From positions 104,344,485-104,408,484 of the forward strand of contig OZ023273.1 in assembly GCA_964007475.1 (NCBI GenBank): 64,000 nucleotides of DNA, read 5' to 3'. The DNA comes from Hybos culiciformis (taxonomy: Eukaryota; Arthropoda; Insecta; Diptera; Hybotidae). Positions 9,729 through 22,328 of the stretch are shown here, piece by piece. The first letter of the stretch is position 1. Each line of letters starts with the position of its first letter. The translations under genes and the position numbers were made by a program. The notes under the pieces are model-generated. The model was not told the origin of the DNA and did not search any database. It saw only the letters and a program-made list of their open reading frames with translations.

Positions 9729-11438
9729 TTTGAAAAGGAACATATCGATGCTTTTGATACTTTAAAAGGAAAACTTCTGAGTAAACCGGTTCTAGCAATC
9801 TTTTCTCCAAATTCTGAGACAGAATTACATTGCGATGGAAGTAGTGTCGGGTACGGTGCGATATTGATGCAAAAGAAATCGGATGGAAAACTTCACCCAA
9901 TATTTTATTTTTCTAGGCGAACAACGGCTCAAGAATCAAAGTACCATTCTTACGAGCTTGAAACTCTAGCTATCATATACGCAATAAGACGATTTCGAAC
10001 ATATTTACTGGGTATGTCTTTTAAGATTATAACTGACTGTAATTCACTTGCTTTAACACTGAAAAAACAAATTATTAATCCCAGAATAGCAAGATGGGCA
10101 TTAGAGCTACAAAATTTTGATTATGTGCTTGAACATAGAGAGGGAAAACGTATGCAACACGTAGATGCTCTTAGTCGGTCAGAGTCAATTTTAGTGTTGG
10201 AAGAAAATGGGTTCGAACAAACTTTAGCGATTTGTCAAAGTAGAGATAAAGAAATCGAAGAATTAAAACAACTATTAGAAAAGCAAGATCACCCTTTATT
10301 TGAAATGAGAGATGGTTTAGTATACCGAAAACTAGATAAAACTAAAATTCGCTTTTACGTTCCAAGTTCAATGATCTTTCAAGTATTAAGAAATTGTCAC
10401 GATATTTTAGGCCATTTGGGTTTGGATAAAACCTGTGAAGTTGTAAAGAGAACTTACTGGTTTCCAAAATTAACCGAACGGGTTAAAGAGTATATTAAAA
10501 CGTGTCCAAAATGTATTACTTTCAACCCCCATAGCGGAAAAAAAGAGGGTTTTCTTAATTCAATCCCTAAAGGTAATAAACCATTCCATACCATTCATGC
10601 AGATTTTTATGGTCCGTTGGAAGTTTCTAAATATAAAAGAAAATATATATTAGCTGTAGTAGATGCTTTTACTAAATTCGTTAAACTTTATCCAACCAAA
10701 ACTACAAATACTAATGATACAATTAAATGCATAAAAAATTATTTTTCTCAATTTAGTCGCCCGGTAAGATTGATTACTGATAGGGGTAGTAATTTTAAAT
10801 CTAGTGAATTTGAACAATTTTTGAAAGATAACAACGTCCAACATATTTTAGTAGCTAGTGGTTGTCCTCGTGCTAATGGACAAGTCGAAAGGTTTAACAA
10901 AACTTTGGGGCCTATGTTATCTAAATTGATTAATAAGGATTTGAAAATATATTGGGATGATGTTCTAGATCAGGTTGAATTTGGTATGAACAATACAATT
11001 TCTAAAACTACACAAGTATCTCCTAGTATGTTGTTGTTTGGAATTAACCAGAGAGGTGACGTCAATGATAAAATTAAGGAATACTTAGAAGAGTTTGTTT
11101 TTGAAGATGAGATAACAAATCATGAAGATAGACGGGAAGAAGCTAGTAAGAAAATCTCAGATAGCCAAAACTATAATGAAAAAATGTATAATAAAAAACG
11201 AAAGGCTCCGACGCAGTATTCGGTAGGAGATTTGGTCACTATTACTAACGTTGATACTACAGTAGGTGTAAATAAAAAGTGTATACCAGCTACAAAAGGA
11301 CCATACGAAATAGTAAAAATTCTCGGAAATGACAGGTATTTAATTAAAGATTTAGTTGGTTTTCAGGTTACACAAAGACCATTTGAAGGTGTTTTTGACG
11401 TTAGTAGATTAGCTCGTTGGTCAATCTCTTCTAATTGA
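9729..11438 (+). pseudogene. pol: RNase H-integrase part of the same polyprotein, downstream of a nonsense codon
   Basis: The frame continues in phase after the TAA. RNase H begins around 9820 with its catalytic Asp in CDGS (codon 9834-9836), followed by YELETLA and ITDCNSLALTL. The RNase H end is marked by HVDALSR. Numbering from 9864, integrase has an HHCC zinc-binding motif (H179, H184, C214, C217) and a D,D35E catalytic triad (D247, D306, E342). A C-terminal GPY/F module (KGPYEIV, about 478-498) also follows. Its usual role is to insert the cDNA into the genome. The first ATG is 9867, inside RNase H, so independent translation would give a truncated RNase H. All catalytic residues look intact; only the upstream stop disables it. 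Ty3/gypsy assignment is firm, the clade is not. Confidence 0.93.
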
Positions 11439-11451
11439 AACTAAAAATTAA

Positions 11452-11476
11452 CAAAAGAAAGAAAAAAAAAAAAAAG

Positions 11477-11513
<37 letters not shown>
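11452..11513 (+). repeat. A/G-rich tract downstream of pol
   Basis: An almost pure purine run, mostly A with isolated G and including a run of more than 35 A, lies 14 bp after the integrase stop. It is well short of the 3' LTR. It could be slippage-expanded, and it might contribute a polypurine primer, but the position (about 160 bp upstream of the LTR) is unusual for one. Confidence 0.6.
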
Positions 11514-11515
<2 letters not shown>

Positions 11516-11629
11516 AAAAATGAAATGTATTTTATTTTTATTAATTGAAATATTTTTATGTTAAAAAATAATATTATAGTTAGGAATGAAACTTATTATA
11601 AGAGGAATGAATATGTTTAATTTTAATCT

Positions 11630-11651
11630 AATCATTCGAGGTCGAATGATT
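11630..11651. repeat. Perfect 10-bp hairpin just upstream of the 3' LTR
   Basis: AATCATTCGA, a GG loop, then TCGAATGATT. It ends 19 bp before the 3' LTR, in the place where a polypurine tract is expected. No clean purine run abuts the LTR. Confidence 0.8.
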
Positions 11652-11670
11652 TTGTCAGATTGGCCGAAGC

Positions 11671-12049
11671 TGTAGGAGATAAGTTTGTTGGTTGTTGGTT
11701 TATATTTAGTAAACAATAACGTATTTTGAGGATATACGTATAAACAAGGCATTTTTGAGAAAATAGATATAAACAGAGAGTTAGAAAAGAAAGAGGAGAA
11801 GAATAAAAAGAGAGTTGAAAAAGATCGTTCGTCGTTAGAGGAGAGAAAATAAGAGGAAAGAATTAAAATAATACAATTTGTTTGTGAAAAATCGAAAAAA
11901 GACCTGTGAAATAAAAATAATAAAACTTATGTGAAAAACCGAAAAAGATTTGTGAAATTAAACTAATAAAACTTTTTTTTAAAGAAATTGGCTTTGTTTG
12001 AAGAAGAATTTTCAGTTACCCTCGAGATTGGCAAGGTATACCCCCTACA
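11671..12049 (+). repeat. 3' LTR, 379 bp
   Basis: Matches 6841-7212 base for base except for an extra 7 bp (an AAGAAAG-type insertion) in the purine-rich part near 11787-11797. The TG...CA ends are intact. Confidence 0.95.
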
Positions 12050-12053
12050 TTCA
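12050..12053. repeat. LTR element target-site duplication, right (TTCA)
   Basis: Same tetranucleotide as 6837-6840, directly after the 3' LTR terminal CA. Confidence 0.85.
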
Positions 12054-15000
12054 ATATTATATAAAAAAAAATAAAAATCCAACAACACTCTCTCTTGTTT
12101 TCCTTAACATAGAATATTCAGCAAGGATGTGTGATATTTTTTATAAATAGAATGATTTTAAAAGGATTCTTTATTTAGTTGATAAGATTATCATAAAAAA
12201 AAAATATTCTTCTTGATTTTATTTTTATTTTTTTTTTCTGATGTTCTTTTATTTTTAATGTAATTTAGAAAAAATAATAAATAATTTGTTCTATATATAC
12301 TAAATCTTGGAGATTTCTGTTTTTTTTTATTTTATATTCAACTATTCATATCTAAAAATGAAAAAATATTTAAATTAATTTTAATTGCTTTTAAAATAGT
12401 GATTTTTGAGAATAACAAACATAATTAAAAAATAGAAATTAAATTTTACGCTAAATTAAGTGGAAAAACTTTTATCTGCGTGTTAAAATAAATGAAGAGA
12501 CTTCAAAGAGTAAAACCAAAAAATTTAAAAATAAAATAACTTCAAAGAAAATTATTACGTGTTCAAGAATCACATTGACAATATTATATATCTTCAAAAA
12601 TTAAATTATTTTTGCAATGAATGACAATTAATTTATTATTTTTATTAATTTTAAATTTTTCAAGGTTTTTTTAACAACTATACGAATTTTTCCATAATTA
12701 AATATTATTATTTGATTTTTTGTAATTCATTAAAATACTATTTAAAAATTATATAAACGATCTCACGGAAAATATTTGGCATACCCTTAAGGATATCATG
12801 TGTAATTACATGTAAGTCTGATTCTAATCTGAGACTCGATAGTAGTTTCTTTTCCTTAAACTGATCTTCTTGTAGGTTCTTTTGTAGATAAAAACATTTG
12901 CCAGAAAGTGAAAGAAAACTTAAGACAATATATTAATGCCGCTAAACTTAAGTTATATAAATTGAACTTAGAACATAACTTAAAAAGTCTAAAATTATGT
13001 ACAAGTACATTATGTATTATTCTTGGTGCTAAGTAACTAGAGTTCTTTAATATGCTTATTTAACTATATATATTTTTTAGCTAGATATAAAAAATGTGAA
13101 ACCTGCTTTTATGTCTGAAGAATTTTTTATTTTTTGATAAGCGTAAGTCTGAGTACAGTATTACTTAAAGGTAATTATTACTTTGGAGAAATTGTAAAGG
13201 GCATAGCTACACCACAACAACGAAATATTGATTTTGATTGCAGACATTCTATACTTTTCCAACTTATTTTTAACCATCTTTGTTTGCATTTTTCATTATC
13301 TTTATTTTTTTTATTATAATCCTTATTATTATTCATAAATAATTATCAAATAATCATGAAAATTTTTATATTATCGAATAATCATAAAAAATGCTTTATT
13401 AAAATATTTTTATGATTTATTTTTTCAATAATTTTATTTATAAAGTTCAAAAATTTATATAATAAAAAATCGAATTTTTAATAGTTCGTCAATCTTAAAA
13501 TAAAATGTGATTTCTGTAAAAATATATATATACTTATATAATTCATGTTTTTTGTATATACTAAGATGATAAAAAACAAAAATTTTCATCAAATTAAAAA
13601 ATACAAACATTAATAAATTTTTTTTATGTGAAAATAAATAGCTAAATGTTATTTCATGGCAATATGTAATATATTATATGTTATCATATCATTAAATTAG
13701 GCTTTGTTTAATGCAAAATTACATTAAAATTTGGTTTGTTAGCAAACATAATTTAAATAATAATATAATTAACAAATAGGGCTGAAAATTAAGAATTTCG
13801 TTAAAATTAATGAAATTAAAATTTTCATTTTTGAACAATATTAAAACAAACCACGCTATTTTGGTTCAAGAACTAAATTCGGTTGTATATCCAAGATTCC
13901 AAGCTACGATAGTGTGGCTCAAGATAATCAAAAGAAAGATAATTGTTTTTGACTTTATTCAATATTTTTTATATTACATAATGTATTCGAATTGAGATAT
14001 GTGTGATATATTTTTAAATTTCATTTATAATATAATTTTTTATTATGTGAAATTTTTGAAATTTTATACATAATTCCACTCATAAACACATATACTTATA
14101 CATATATGTATTTACACATAATTAATTGAAATTATAATTTCAAGAGTTTTAATAAAGGGGGCGCTAATGAAATAATCATATCAGTCAGAAATACAATAAA
14201 ACAATTATATAAATGAAAATATTTACAATTTTACATCAAATGCGATAAAAATGAGCATTAATATACTCTTGTAAAGTGCTTTTAGAGTGCCTGCTGCATT
14301 CATTGTAATTTTTATTATTCTCTAAAAAATATTTTACAAATTATACTACAAAAAAAAAGGAAAAAAAAAAATATACATATAAGTGTTAAAATCAATTGAA
14401 TTGAAATCAATGGTACTTTAAATGAATAGAAATTAAATAAATTTGAAGTGATTTGTTTTTCATTTTCTCTACTATATAGTGAAATTAAAAAAAAAGAATT
14501 ATATCATGATAGAAAAGCTTTTTATATGTGAATTAATAATACATTTATGTACAAAAATATAATATATATACATTTAGTGCAGGCAAGCATACAAACATAT
14601 ATAATTAATATATATAATATATATGGGTGGATAATAATAGTAGGAAACTTTAATTTATAAATCAAACATGTTTTTTTTTTTGTAATAGAATAGTGCTACA
14701 CAATCATGATCGTAATTAGTATTCAAGTACATGAAAAGAATTAATTAACTAGTTATTGGTACTTCAAGTTCTAATGTGTAATGCATTATATGTAGATATA
14801 AGGGAAAAGCTCTACATAAAAATCATCATTTCTTATAAATGAATTGTTATTATAACTACATATACTAAAACTGCTATATGTACAATATTTTTTTAATAAA
14901 TTTTTCTCCAACAACATTTTTATTTTTATTAAATATAATATTATAATTTCTATAATAATACATTAGTTTTTAAACAGTTGACATTAAGTATACACTAAGT

Positions 15001-15258
15001 GTATTATATATAGTACATATATTAGAGAAAAATAAATTAGAAATACATATTGTAATTTTTTATGTTTTTCTAACAGAATTGTGTCAGGTGTTTAAAATTT
15101 AAGGATTATGTTAATAAAAAAACCCATAATCAGAAGAATATGTATACGATTTTCTAAAATACAGAGAAATGCAGACATTAAGTATTTTACAATATTAAAT
15201 GACCAATCAGATACTATGTATTAAGCATATTGACAAGATATTTTTTCTTGAAATAATA

Positions 15259-15350
15259 AAGAGATGCGAATTGAACCCACTATCGAACATATCGTACAAG
15301 TATAATAACGATAATATCGCTACCATGACTTACTTGATTTCACTACGGAA
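15259..15350 (-). repeat. Possible tRNA-derived SINE relic
   Basis: Read on the minus strand, the sequence holds GTGGGTTCAATTCGCAT. This matches the RNA polymerase III B-box/T-arm pattern, with four of five T-stem positions able to pair. About 40 bases upstream is ATGGTAGCGATA, an A-box-like stretch. The acceptor stem cannot be closed, so it is not a functional tRNA. A decayed SINE head or tRNA pseudogene is the most likely reading. Confidence 0.3.
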
Positions 15351-18300
15351 TTCGAGTTTGATTGATCTTTATTAAAAGGAGTAAATTTAATTTAAATAAA
15401 TTGAAAAAAAAAAAAACATTGCATGAGTTTGTTTTTGGCGATGACATATATGAGTACAATATTATGTTCTTGTTTCAAAAAAATAAAAATAAAAATGAAT
15501 TGAATAAAAAATTAGTTGGAAAACATTTTTTCCGGTTTTAAAAATTCTTTTTTTTTTTTTGTCTTAAATTAAATATATATAATTTATATTTTTTACAAAG
15601 TGTTATGACATTTTGAGGTGAAACATTATTTCATAAACATAATATAATTCATTACATATAAAATAATTTTTTTTGTGAACTATAAGAAAATTATTTTATT
15701 ATATTTTTCATGACAAATTAATATTTTTATGAAAGCTTTATAAACATTTTAATTTTTTAAGAAATCAGGAAAAAGGAAGTTTACAATTTCAATAAAAGCT
15801 TATTATAATGTTTATTATATAAATTCCTATATTTATAATAACTTAAAGTATTTTGTGCAGAGTACATTTTATAAGAATAAGTATGTATATGAAATTTTTG
15901 AAATTACAGAATAATGTTTTTATTCATATATTAAAAAAATAATTTTTTTTTTCCAAGAAGCACAAAAACATATTACAGAAATAATTATTACAAAAAAAAA
16001 AAATTCCATTTAACCACAAAGTTAAATGCCCTATTTTTCGAATTTATGTATATACATATATAAAATAATATAAAGAATAATAATACATAATACATAATAC
16101 ATACTTTTTTTTTTAAATTAAAATTTCTCCTAATGCATATTATTATATGAAGTACATGTAATATACTTAATACTTATGTTATTTACATAATTATATGTAT
16201 ATTTTATGCATATAGTTATACATATTATTGTATATATATAGTCTGTTCAAAGTGAATGAATGATGAGATTTTTAAAAAGTCCGTTTTAATTAAAAACGTG
16301 AGAAGTGTGAAACACTTAAATATACGTTTTAAAAAGTTATTCTCATTATTTTATTTTTAACGACACTTATGTATATATCTTTATTTTGGTGGCATATCTT
16401 GTATTTTATTATAAACATATATGGTTAATTGTAATTATTTGAATAAAATTGAAATTAGCATTGAAAGGTCCCTGATTACAATGAGTAAATTTTTTTCGCT
16501 TATTATATTAGGTTGATGTTTAACTACCTCCCGACATGAGTGGAAACATAAAGAAAATTCAAAATGAAACAGATTGTAAATTAAACACGCCCCGTCAATA
16601 TTCAACAAAAACTGTTCATATTTTTAGGTTTAAATTTATATGGATTAATTATTGTTTAATGGGTTTAATTATTGCTCAAATAGTTTCTTTAGATATAATA
16701 ATTTTTTAAAAATGCTAAATAAAATAATCGTTTGAGTATGAGTTATCAGTTTTTTCCAAATTACAAAAAAAACTGTAAAAAATAGCACAAAAATATTATT
16801 GTTGGGAAAAATGATCCCTATATCCTCATAAAAAAGAACCTGTACAAATCTTAATCCCGTTTCTTCAATTATATTCAGATTTTAGATTATTTAAACAATG
16901 ACTTTTTATACTGCAAATCCAACTGAATTTCATATATTCGTTTCTTTCGTATATTTAACAGTTTTTTCGTCTGAATTTTACTTGAAAGGCTCATACTTCT
17001 AAAATACTTTTAGAACTTAATGAAGAATGCTTGAAAACCTTAAAAATTAAAGTATGTTTAATTGCTAATATTAATATCGAATTGTGTATGTGTAATTTCA
17101 CACACACGGTAAACCCAACTCCCTTATATTGCGACTATATTATTATTTATAAATTTTTTGTCATATTAGGAAAATATGTGGTAATGTTTTTGTTAAAATT
17201 CTACCACTCTAATCTTCCAAAAAAAAATACCACTTAAAATATAAGTTTATTATTTTATGAAGTTTTTCACTATGCCCTAAAAAAAAAACGAACAAAAAAA
17301 ATTAAAAATATCTCTACTCATGAAATTAAAAATCTAAAATTAAATTCCATTTGGAATATACCTACATACAATAGACAAACTACAAATATAGCATACCTAC
17401 ACTTTTTAGTTAAATTTATTATTTCTTTTTAACTTGATACTATAAATGTCCTTTTTTAGTACAAAAGTGATAAAGTTTTTGAAAACCCTTTTTTTTTTTT
17501 TTTGTTTACAACAACCAAGTTTTTTACTGATATACATAGGTATATACAACTATAGAATATACTCTAATTGTACCACACAGTACATTTGGGTAAAGTTTTT
17601 CATTTTTATAAAATTTCCATATATTTTTTAAGAAATGAGATATACAATATATACTTATTTTATTATATGTATATTATAATATGCAAAAATAAATAACAAT
17701 TACATATTAATATATATGTATTTCTATGCAAATTTAATGAACCGGAAGTATCTCTTCATCATCATATAGTACTTTTGTCTATGTACAATTAATAAACATT
17801 TATGGAACAAGTTTGTTAAGACTAAAAAGGAAAAAAAAATACATGAATAATGTCACTTCATCATTTAAAAAAACATTATACGTGTACATTTATGTTGGTA
17901 ACATAATAATAGTTAGTAGGAGAATTTGAAGTTAGATGAAACGTAAAATGATGATGTAAAAAAAAAAATGTAAAATAATTTATACAATTTTATTTTTTTC
18001 AATGAATTACCATTTAGCGATTTACTTACACTGATAAAAATATAATGGGTTCAGTTCACATCAATTATTTTAATTGATTTTTAAATTGACAAATTTTTAT
18101 TTAACTAAGATACAGAGATGGAACACTGACAACAATTAAGGAATTAAATGCATTATATTTTGGTTTTACCTTTTTCTAAAATTAAATTTTATTAATAATA
18201 ATTTTAGAGTATTTAGGTTTCTTTGTAATTATTGAAAAATTATTCTCTATTACATGCCAAAGCATAAGAATAATTAAATATTTTTTCACAGTTAAGCTTT

Positions 18301-20170
18301 AGCTACTTATAATAAATAAGTTGTAATAACTATATAATATCAAATTTTACTTTATTTTCTACTTGGTAAGTATAATTTTACTTTTATTGCAATCAATTAA
18401 TTTTAATTTGAGGTGTTTTTATCTTTTTACTATGTAACAGATACTTTGAGAACAGCGTTCGATTAAAGATACTGACAAGTGCACTTCTATAATATCCATA
18501 AAATTATGATGTTAAATAAAAGTGATTGAATGTGTTAGCATATTATGCTTACCTATAACTACATTGTTTATTATGACTTCTACATAATATTCAATAATCA
18601 AATAGAGAACATCATCAATCAAAATTTAAATAAAACTTATACAGTATGTACATTATTATGAATAATATCATTTTACTATTTACTTATTTAAAACAATACT
18701 ACGAGGTGGTGTGCACAGAATTATTTAAGAAACTTAATGAATTTAATATTTTGTTTTTTTCTTGTACAATTTTCGTAATGTCAACAAACTCTTGAAATTT
18801 AAGGAATATACGATTATCATTATGTTTAATGCTGTTTTACATATAAATATTTATATACGTATATTTATATATTTATTACAAGTGGCTGTTGTAAATAGTG
18901 AAAATGATTTCTGTTTTTCGTGCGGAAAATATATATATTTTTTTTTTGTGTGGCATTTCTACTCTATTATACTATTACAAAATATATTAAAAAATCTTGT
19001 AGGTAGTATATATAATTTTAACTATAAATTCAAGAATCGTCGTTGTTATTTATGATATAACCATTAAACTCAATTTGTCGTCATTCATTGTTAATGATTC
19101 TTTTTTTTTTCTTTCTTTATTTTTTTTTTTTTTACTGAGTTGCTAAGTGATTCTGAACATAACAGATGTACTTTAGTTATATATATACCTACTTGAAGTT
19201 ATGTAGTTATAAGTTAATTTTGTTTTTGTTTTTTTTTTTTTTTTAACAAAAAAGAAATAAATGTATTCCTCCTTTAATAATTTTTAATGAAACTTAAAAA
19301 TTATGAAAAAAAAAAAAAATAAAATTGAAAATTTTTCCGCTTATAGTTTTCATTCATGATATTTTTTTTTTGGATTTTCTTATTTATGAGTTTTACATAA
19401 TAGTTTATGAATTTTACATTAATTTTTTTTTTTTTTATTACAAAATGTTTGAAATAAACTTTAATTGTATATACGTATATATACTTAGGTAGTTTTTACT
19501 AAATTTTTATTTAAAATTATGTTAATGGACCACTTTATAAATATATTCCTTCAAGATTTTAATTATACGATAAGCCTAAAGATATGCTACATTTTTTTTT
19601 GATTAAAATATTATGCAAAAATATTTTATAATTTTTTAAAGCACATATATAGAATATAAAGGTTCTTCCGAATTTAAGAATTCATATAGAACTTAGAATT
19701 TTAAGTTTTTAGCATTCGAAATTTATTTCAAAGAATCAATGAAAAGATTATTTTGCAAAACAAACGACATTGATATCCTATTATCCTGCTTTTTCATCAA
19801 AGAGTCGTTTTTTAATAGAAATCAAACGATGAATTTTTGACATTGAATGAATATCTTTTAAATAATTAAATTTTTCAATAAAATAAAGGAAAACAATTAT
19901 TAATTTTCCGAAAATGTAAGCATTGAAGAGTTTATTTTTATATAATAAATAATACTTGATGATAATAATATCAAGTTTATTTAGAAATAATTGTTATTTA
20001 AAATTTATTTATAAATCAAAAAAATATCATATTATTCTATTTATTGTCATAATTCTCTATTTCAGTGTTGGTATTATTTACTTGAATATTGTGGGTGTTT
20101 TTTCTTCATTGAAAATATAAATTTATTTTTTCATTATAAATTAGAGATATTTTAGAACTGTATACTCTAT

Positions 20171-20536
20171 TTATGGCAGTAAGTATATATTGTTAATGAT
20201 GAAAATATGATGACATAAGTTCGCACGCCAATAAAAAGAAGATTTAGTTTCAGACTTATTGAAACTTCCGTATGAAACTGATGAAACTATTTCGTGAAAA
20301 ACTAGGAAATTCTTTTCGCTTATATTTTCAATGAAACTATAATAAGAAAATATTGGTAAAAAAAAAAAAAAATCTAAGCTTCGCAAAGATTCTTGCACAC
20401 GTTTATAAGAATTTCTTTCTGAAAATTGATGTACATATAAGAAATTAAATTTCAATCTACAATTTTCTGCAAAGTAAACACACTCAATGTCAAACAATAA
20501 AAATATTTTGTTTTGTTGAAATTTTTGGTATTTCAT
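20171..20536 (-). other. Unrecognised 121-codon open frame
   Basis: ATG-started frame of 121 codons on the minus strand. It has no domain I recognise, no signal peptide, and a run of four Phe caused by a 15-A homopolymer. Its length is a little above what I would expect by chance at this base composition. Rough estimate: a stop frequency near one in ten codons gives well below one such frame in 64 kb. The composition of its first half is less homopolymeric than its surroundings. It could be a chance frame, a decayed transposon frame or an exon. Confidence 0.12.
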
Positions 20537-21542
20537 TAATCTAAAAAAAATTGTTTGTATTAAACTTTTATAATATTTTACATTATTTATAATATTTACA
20601 AATTTATAAGATTCTGTTTTTAATTTTATTTTTCTCGACTTCCGTTTCTGATTTTCTATTTCCTATTTCTTTAATATTTTGAAGAAAATTTTTAAAATTA
20701 TGTTTTTTGATTATTATTATCATTATTTCATTGGCAGTATTTTCGTCATAGTTATTAGATATACTATGTACTGAAATCAGTTATTAATTTAACTTGTAAA
20801 GCTTATCTTTGAAAGTTGTATAACTATAGACTTAAGTTTCCTTATTATGTATATACCTATTGTTTTTTTTTTTTTTTTTCATTTTCGTAGAACGAATAAA
20901 AAATGGAAAATCTGTCTTATTATTAATACTTTTTTTTCCTCAAATCACTAAAATTAACAAACTTCTCTTCAACGTAGAAAAAAAATTATGAATTCACTGA
21001 ATTCTAGCTGATAAATATATTTTCAAAAAAAAAAATATATTTCTTTACTTTCTTAGTTTTTATTTAATTTTTTTTTTTTTTTGTTTTGAAAAAATATTCA
21101 GAACTTTTTTAATTTCTTTTTTTTGTTTTTTTTTTTTGATAATATTATTCTTGATTCGAGCATAAAAATTGTGATAATGCAAAAAAAACTTTTCTTATTT
21201 GCTAATTTTTGTACCTTATTTTTATTAATTTTTCTTCTTCTTTCATTCCTTGGTTCATGTGAAAATAAAAAATTTCGTATAAATTATAATAATTATTGAG
21301 AAATAGAAATAAACAAAAACAATTAGACTTGGAGCTACATATAGCTTTGGAAGAAATCATAGAATATAGAAATTATCCTTAAATAAATTGACTTTAGTAA
21401 AACGAGTGTTTATAGAAACAATAGAACTGAACTATGTATATTTGCACTGAACTATGTTCTGAACTGAACCCTAAATTTCCAGACAAGATTTTATTTACAT
21501 ATACAGAGTTCAGTTAACAGGGTTGGTGACGAAATTCCTTAT

Positions 21543-21650
21543 GCCAAAATTCTTTATCCAAAATTCACTGTGGACAAAATTCACTATGGACAAAATTCAT
21601 TAGGGACAAAATTCGCTATGGACAAAATTCATTAGGGACAAAATTCTTTA
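21543..21650 (+). repeat. 16-bp tandem array, left arm
   Basis: About six head-to-tail units of GGACAAAATTCACTAT with small changes (CATTAG, CGCTAT variants). Confidence 0.85.
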
Positions 21651-22136
21651 AAAAAATATTTTTAATTAAAAAAATTAAAAAAAAAGTCGGAAAACGGGGG
21701 ACGGCTACCGTAATTTTTTTGGAAAAGGTCAAATTACTTACTTGATTTTCATTCTTTCTAAATTATCACAAGTTATAATTTGATATAAAAAGAAATATTA
21801 AGAAAAAAACCACGTTTGAAATTATTGAAATTGTAAATATTCTGTGGACACAAATAAAGAATTGAATTGAAAATTGATTTTAGGCCTTTTCCAAAAGGAT
21901 GTTGTTCAAAGAATTTTCATTTCCATAATTGCGGTCCTTATGTCCTTTTACATTGAAATAAATTGTGACTTAAAATCACATTAAAAACAGACATAAAGTC
22001 AAGTGATCTTATGGCCATTTCAAAAACGACATAATATATCAATTGACTTTGGACATGAGGTCACTTGACTTTATGTCACTTGGCTTTAAGTCACCTACCC
22101 TGTTTCTTTATTTTTTCAATTTAAAGTAGGTTAGGT

Positions 22137-22175
22137 GGGGACCGACTAACTCACCACGTCCTTGTCGTGGTCCCC
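22137..22175. repeat. GC-rich inverted repeats inside the foldback element
   Basis: GGGGACC (22137-22143) can pair with GGTCCCC (22169-22175). ACCACG (22153-22158) can pair with CGTGGT (22166-22171). The two stems overlap and exclude each other. This is the only GC-rich structure in the element's centre. Confidence 0.6.
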
Positions 22176-22241
22176 GTGTAACGCAGAGAGTAAATAAAAT
22201 AATAAAAATGTAGAATTTTACAAAAAGAATTTTTTCATATT

Positions 22242-22328
22242 GAATTTTATCCATAGCGAATTTTGTCCATAGTGAATTTTGTCCATGGTAAATTATTTCC
22301 ATAGTGAATTTTGTCCATAGTGAATTTT
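22242..22328 (-). repeat. 16-bp tandem array, right arm (inverted)
   Basis: About five units of ATAGTGAATTTTGTCC, the reverse complement of the left array. Confidence 0.85.

Larger units (their letters stand above)
6841..12049 (+). mobile_element. Ty3/gypsy-type LTR retrotransposon, nearly intact, 5.2 kb
   Basis: Two direct repeats of 372 and 379 bp (6841-7212 and 11671-12049) bound the element, start TGTAGG and end CCTACA, and differ only by a 7-bp indel. A 4-bp target duplication TTCA lies at 6837-6840 and 12050-12053. Between the LTRs runs one gag-pol frame with the order Gag, protease, RT, RNase H, integrase. Integrase downstream of RNase H is the Ty3/gypsy order. No env frame follows. 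Near-identical LTRs imply a recent insertion. The sole visible coding defect is one TAA at 9726-9728. Confidence 0.96.
12054..21519. other. Long AT-rich non-coding stretch
   Basis: No host gene recognised over about 9.5 kb. It contains poly-T/poly-A runs (for example 19100-19440 and 20860-21130), TA/CA-rich stretches (14080-14130, 16040-16240) and one possible SINE relic at 15259-15350. Short open frames have compositions dictated by homopolymers. One frame of 121 codons on the minus strand (20171-20536) is longer than neighbours and is listed separately. Confidence 0.55.

Noticed and set aside
11439..11670. Possible env gene between integrase and the 3' LTR
   Set aside because: Only about 230 bp are available, mostly a purine run and a hairpin; no env-like frame exists.
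9685..11752. Minus-strand frames opposite RNase H/integrase and the 3' LTR
   Set aside because: Antisense shadows or LTR sequence; no recognisable protein.
21543..22328. Regularly spaced short repeats that could suggest a CRISPR array
   Set aside because: Units are contiguous, about 16 bp, mirrored in inverse orientation and lie within a TIR element of a eukaryotic genome; there are no unique spacers or cas genes.
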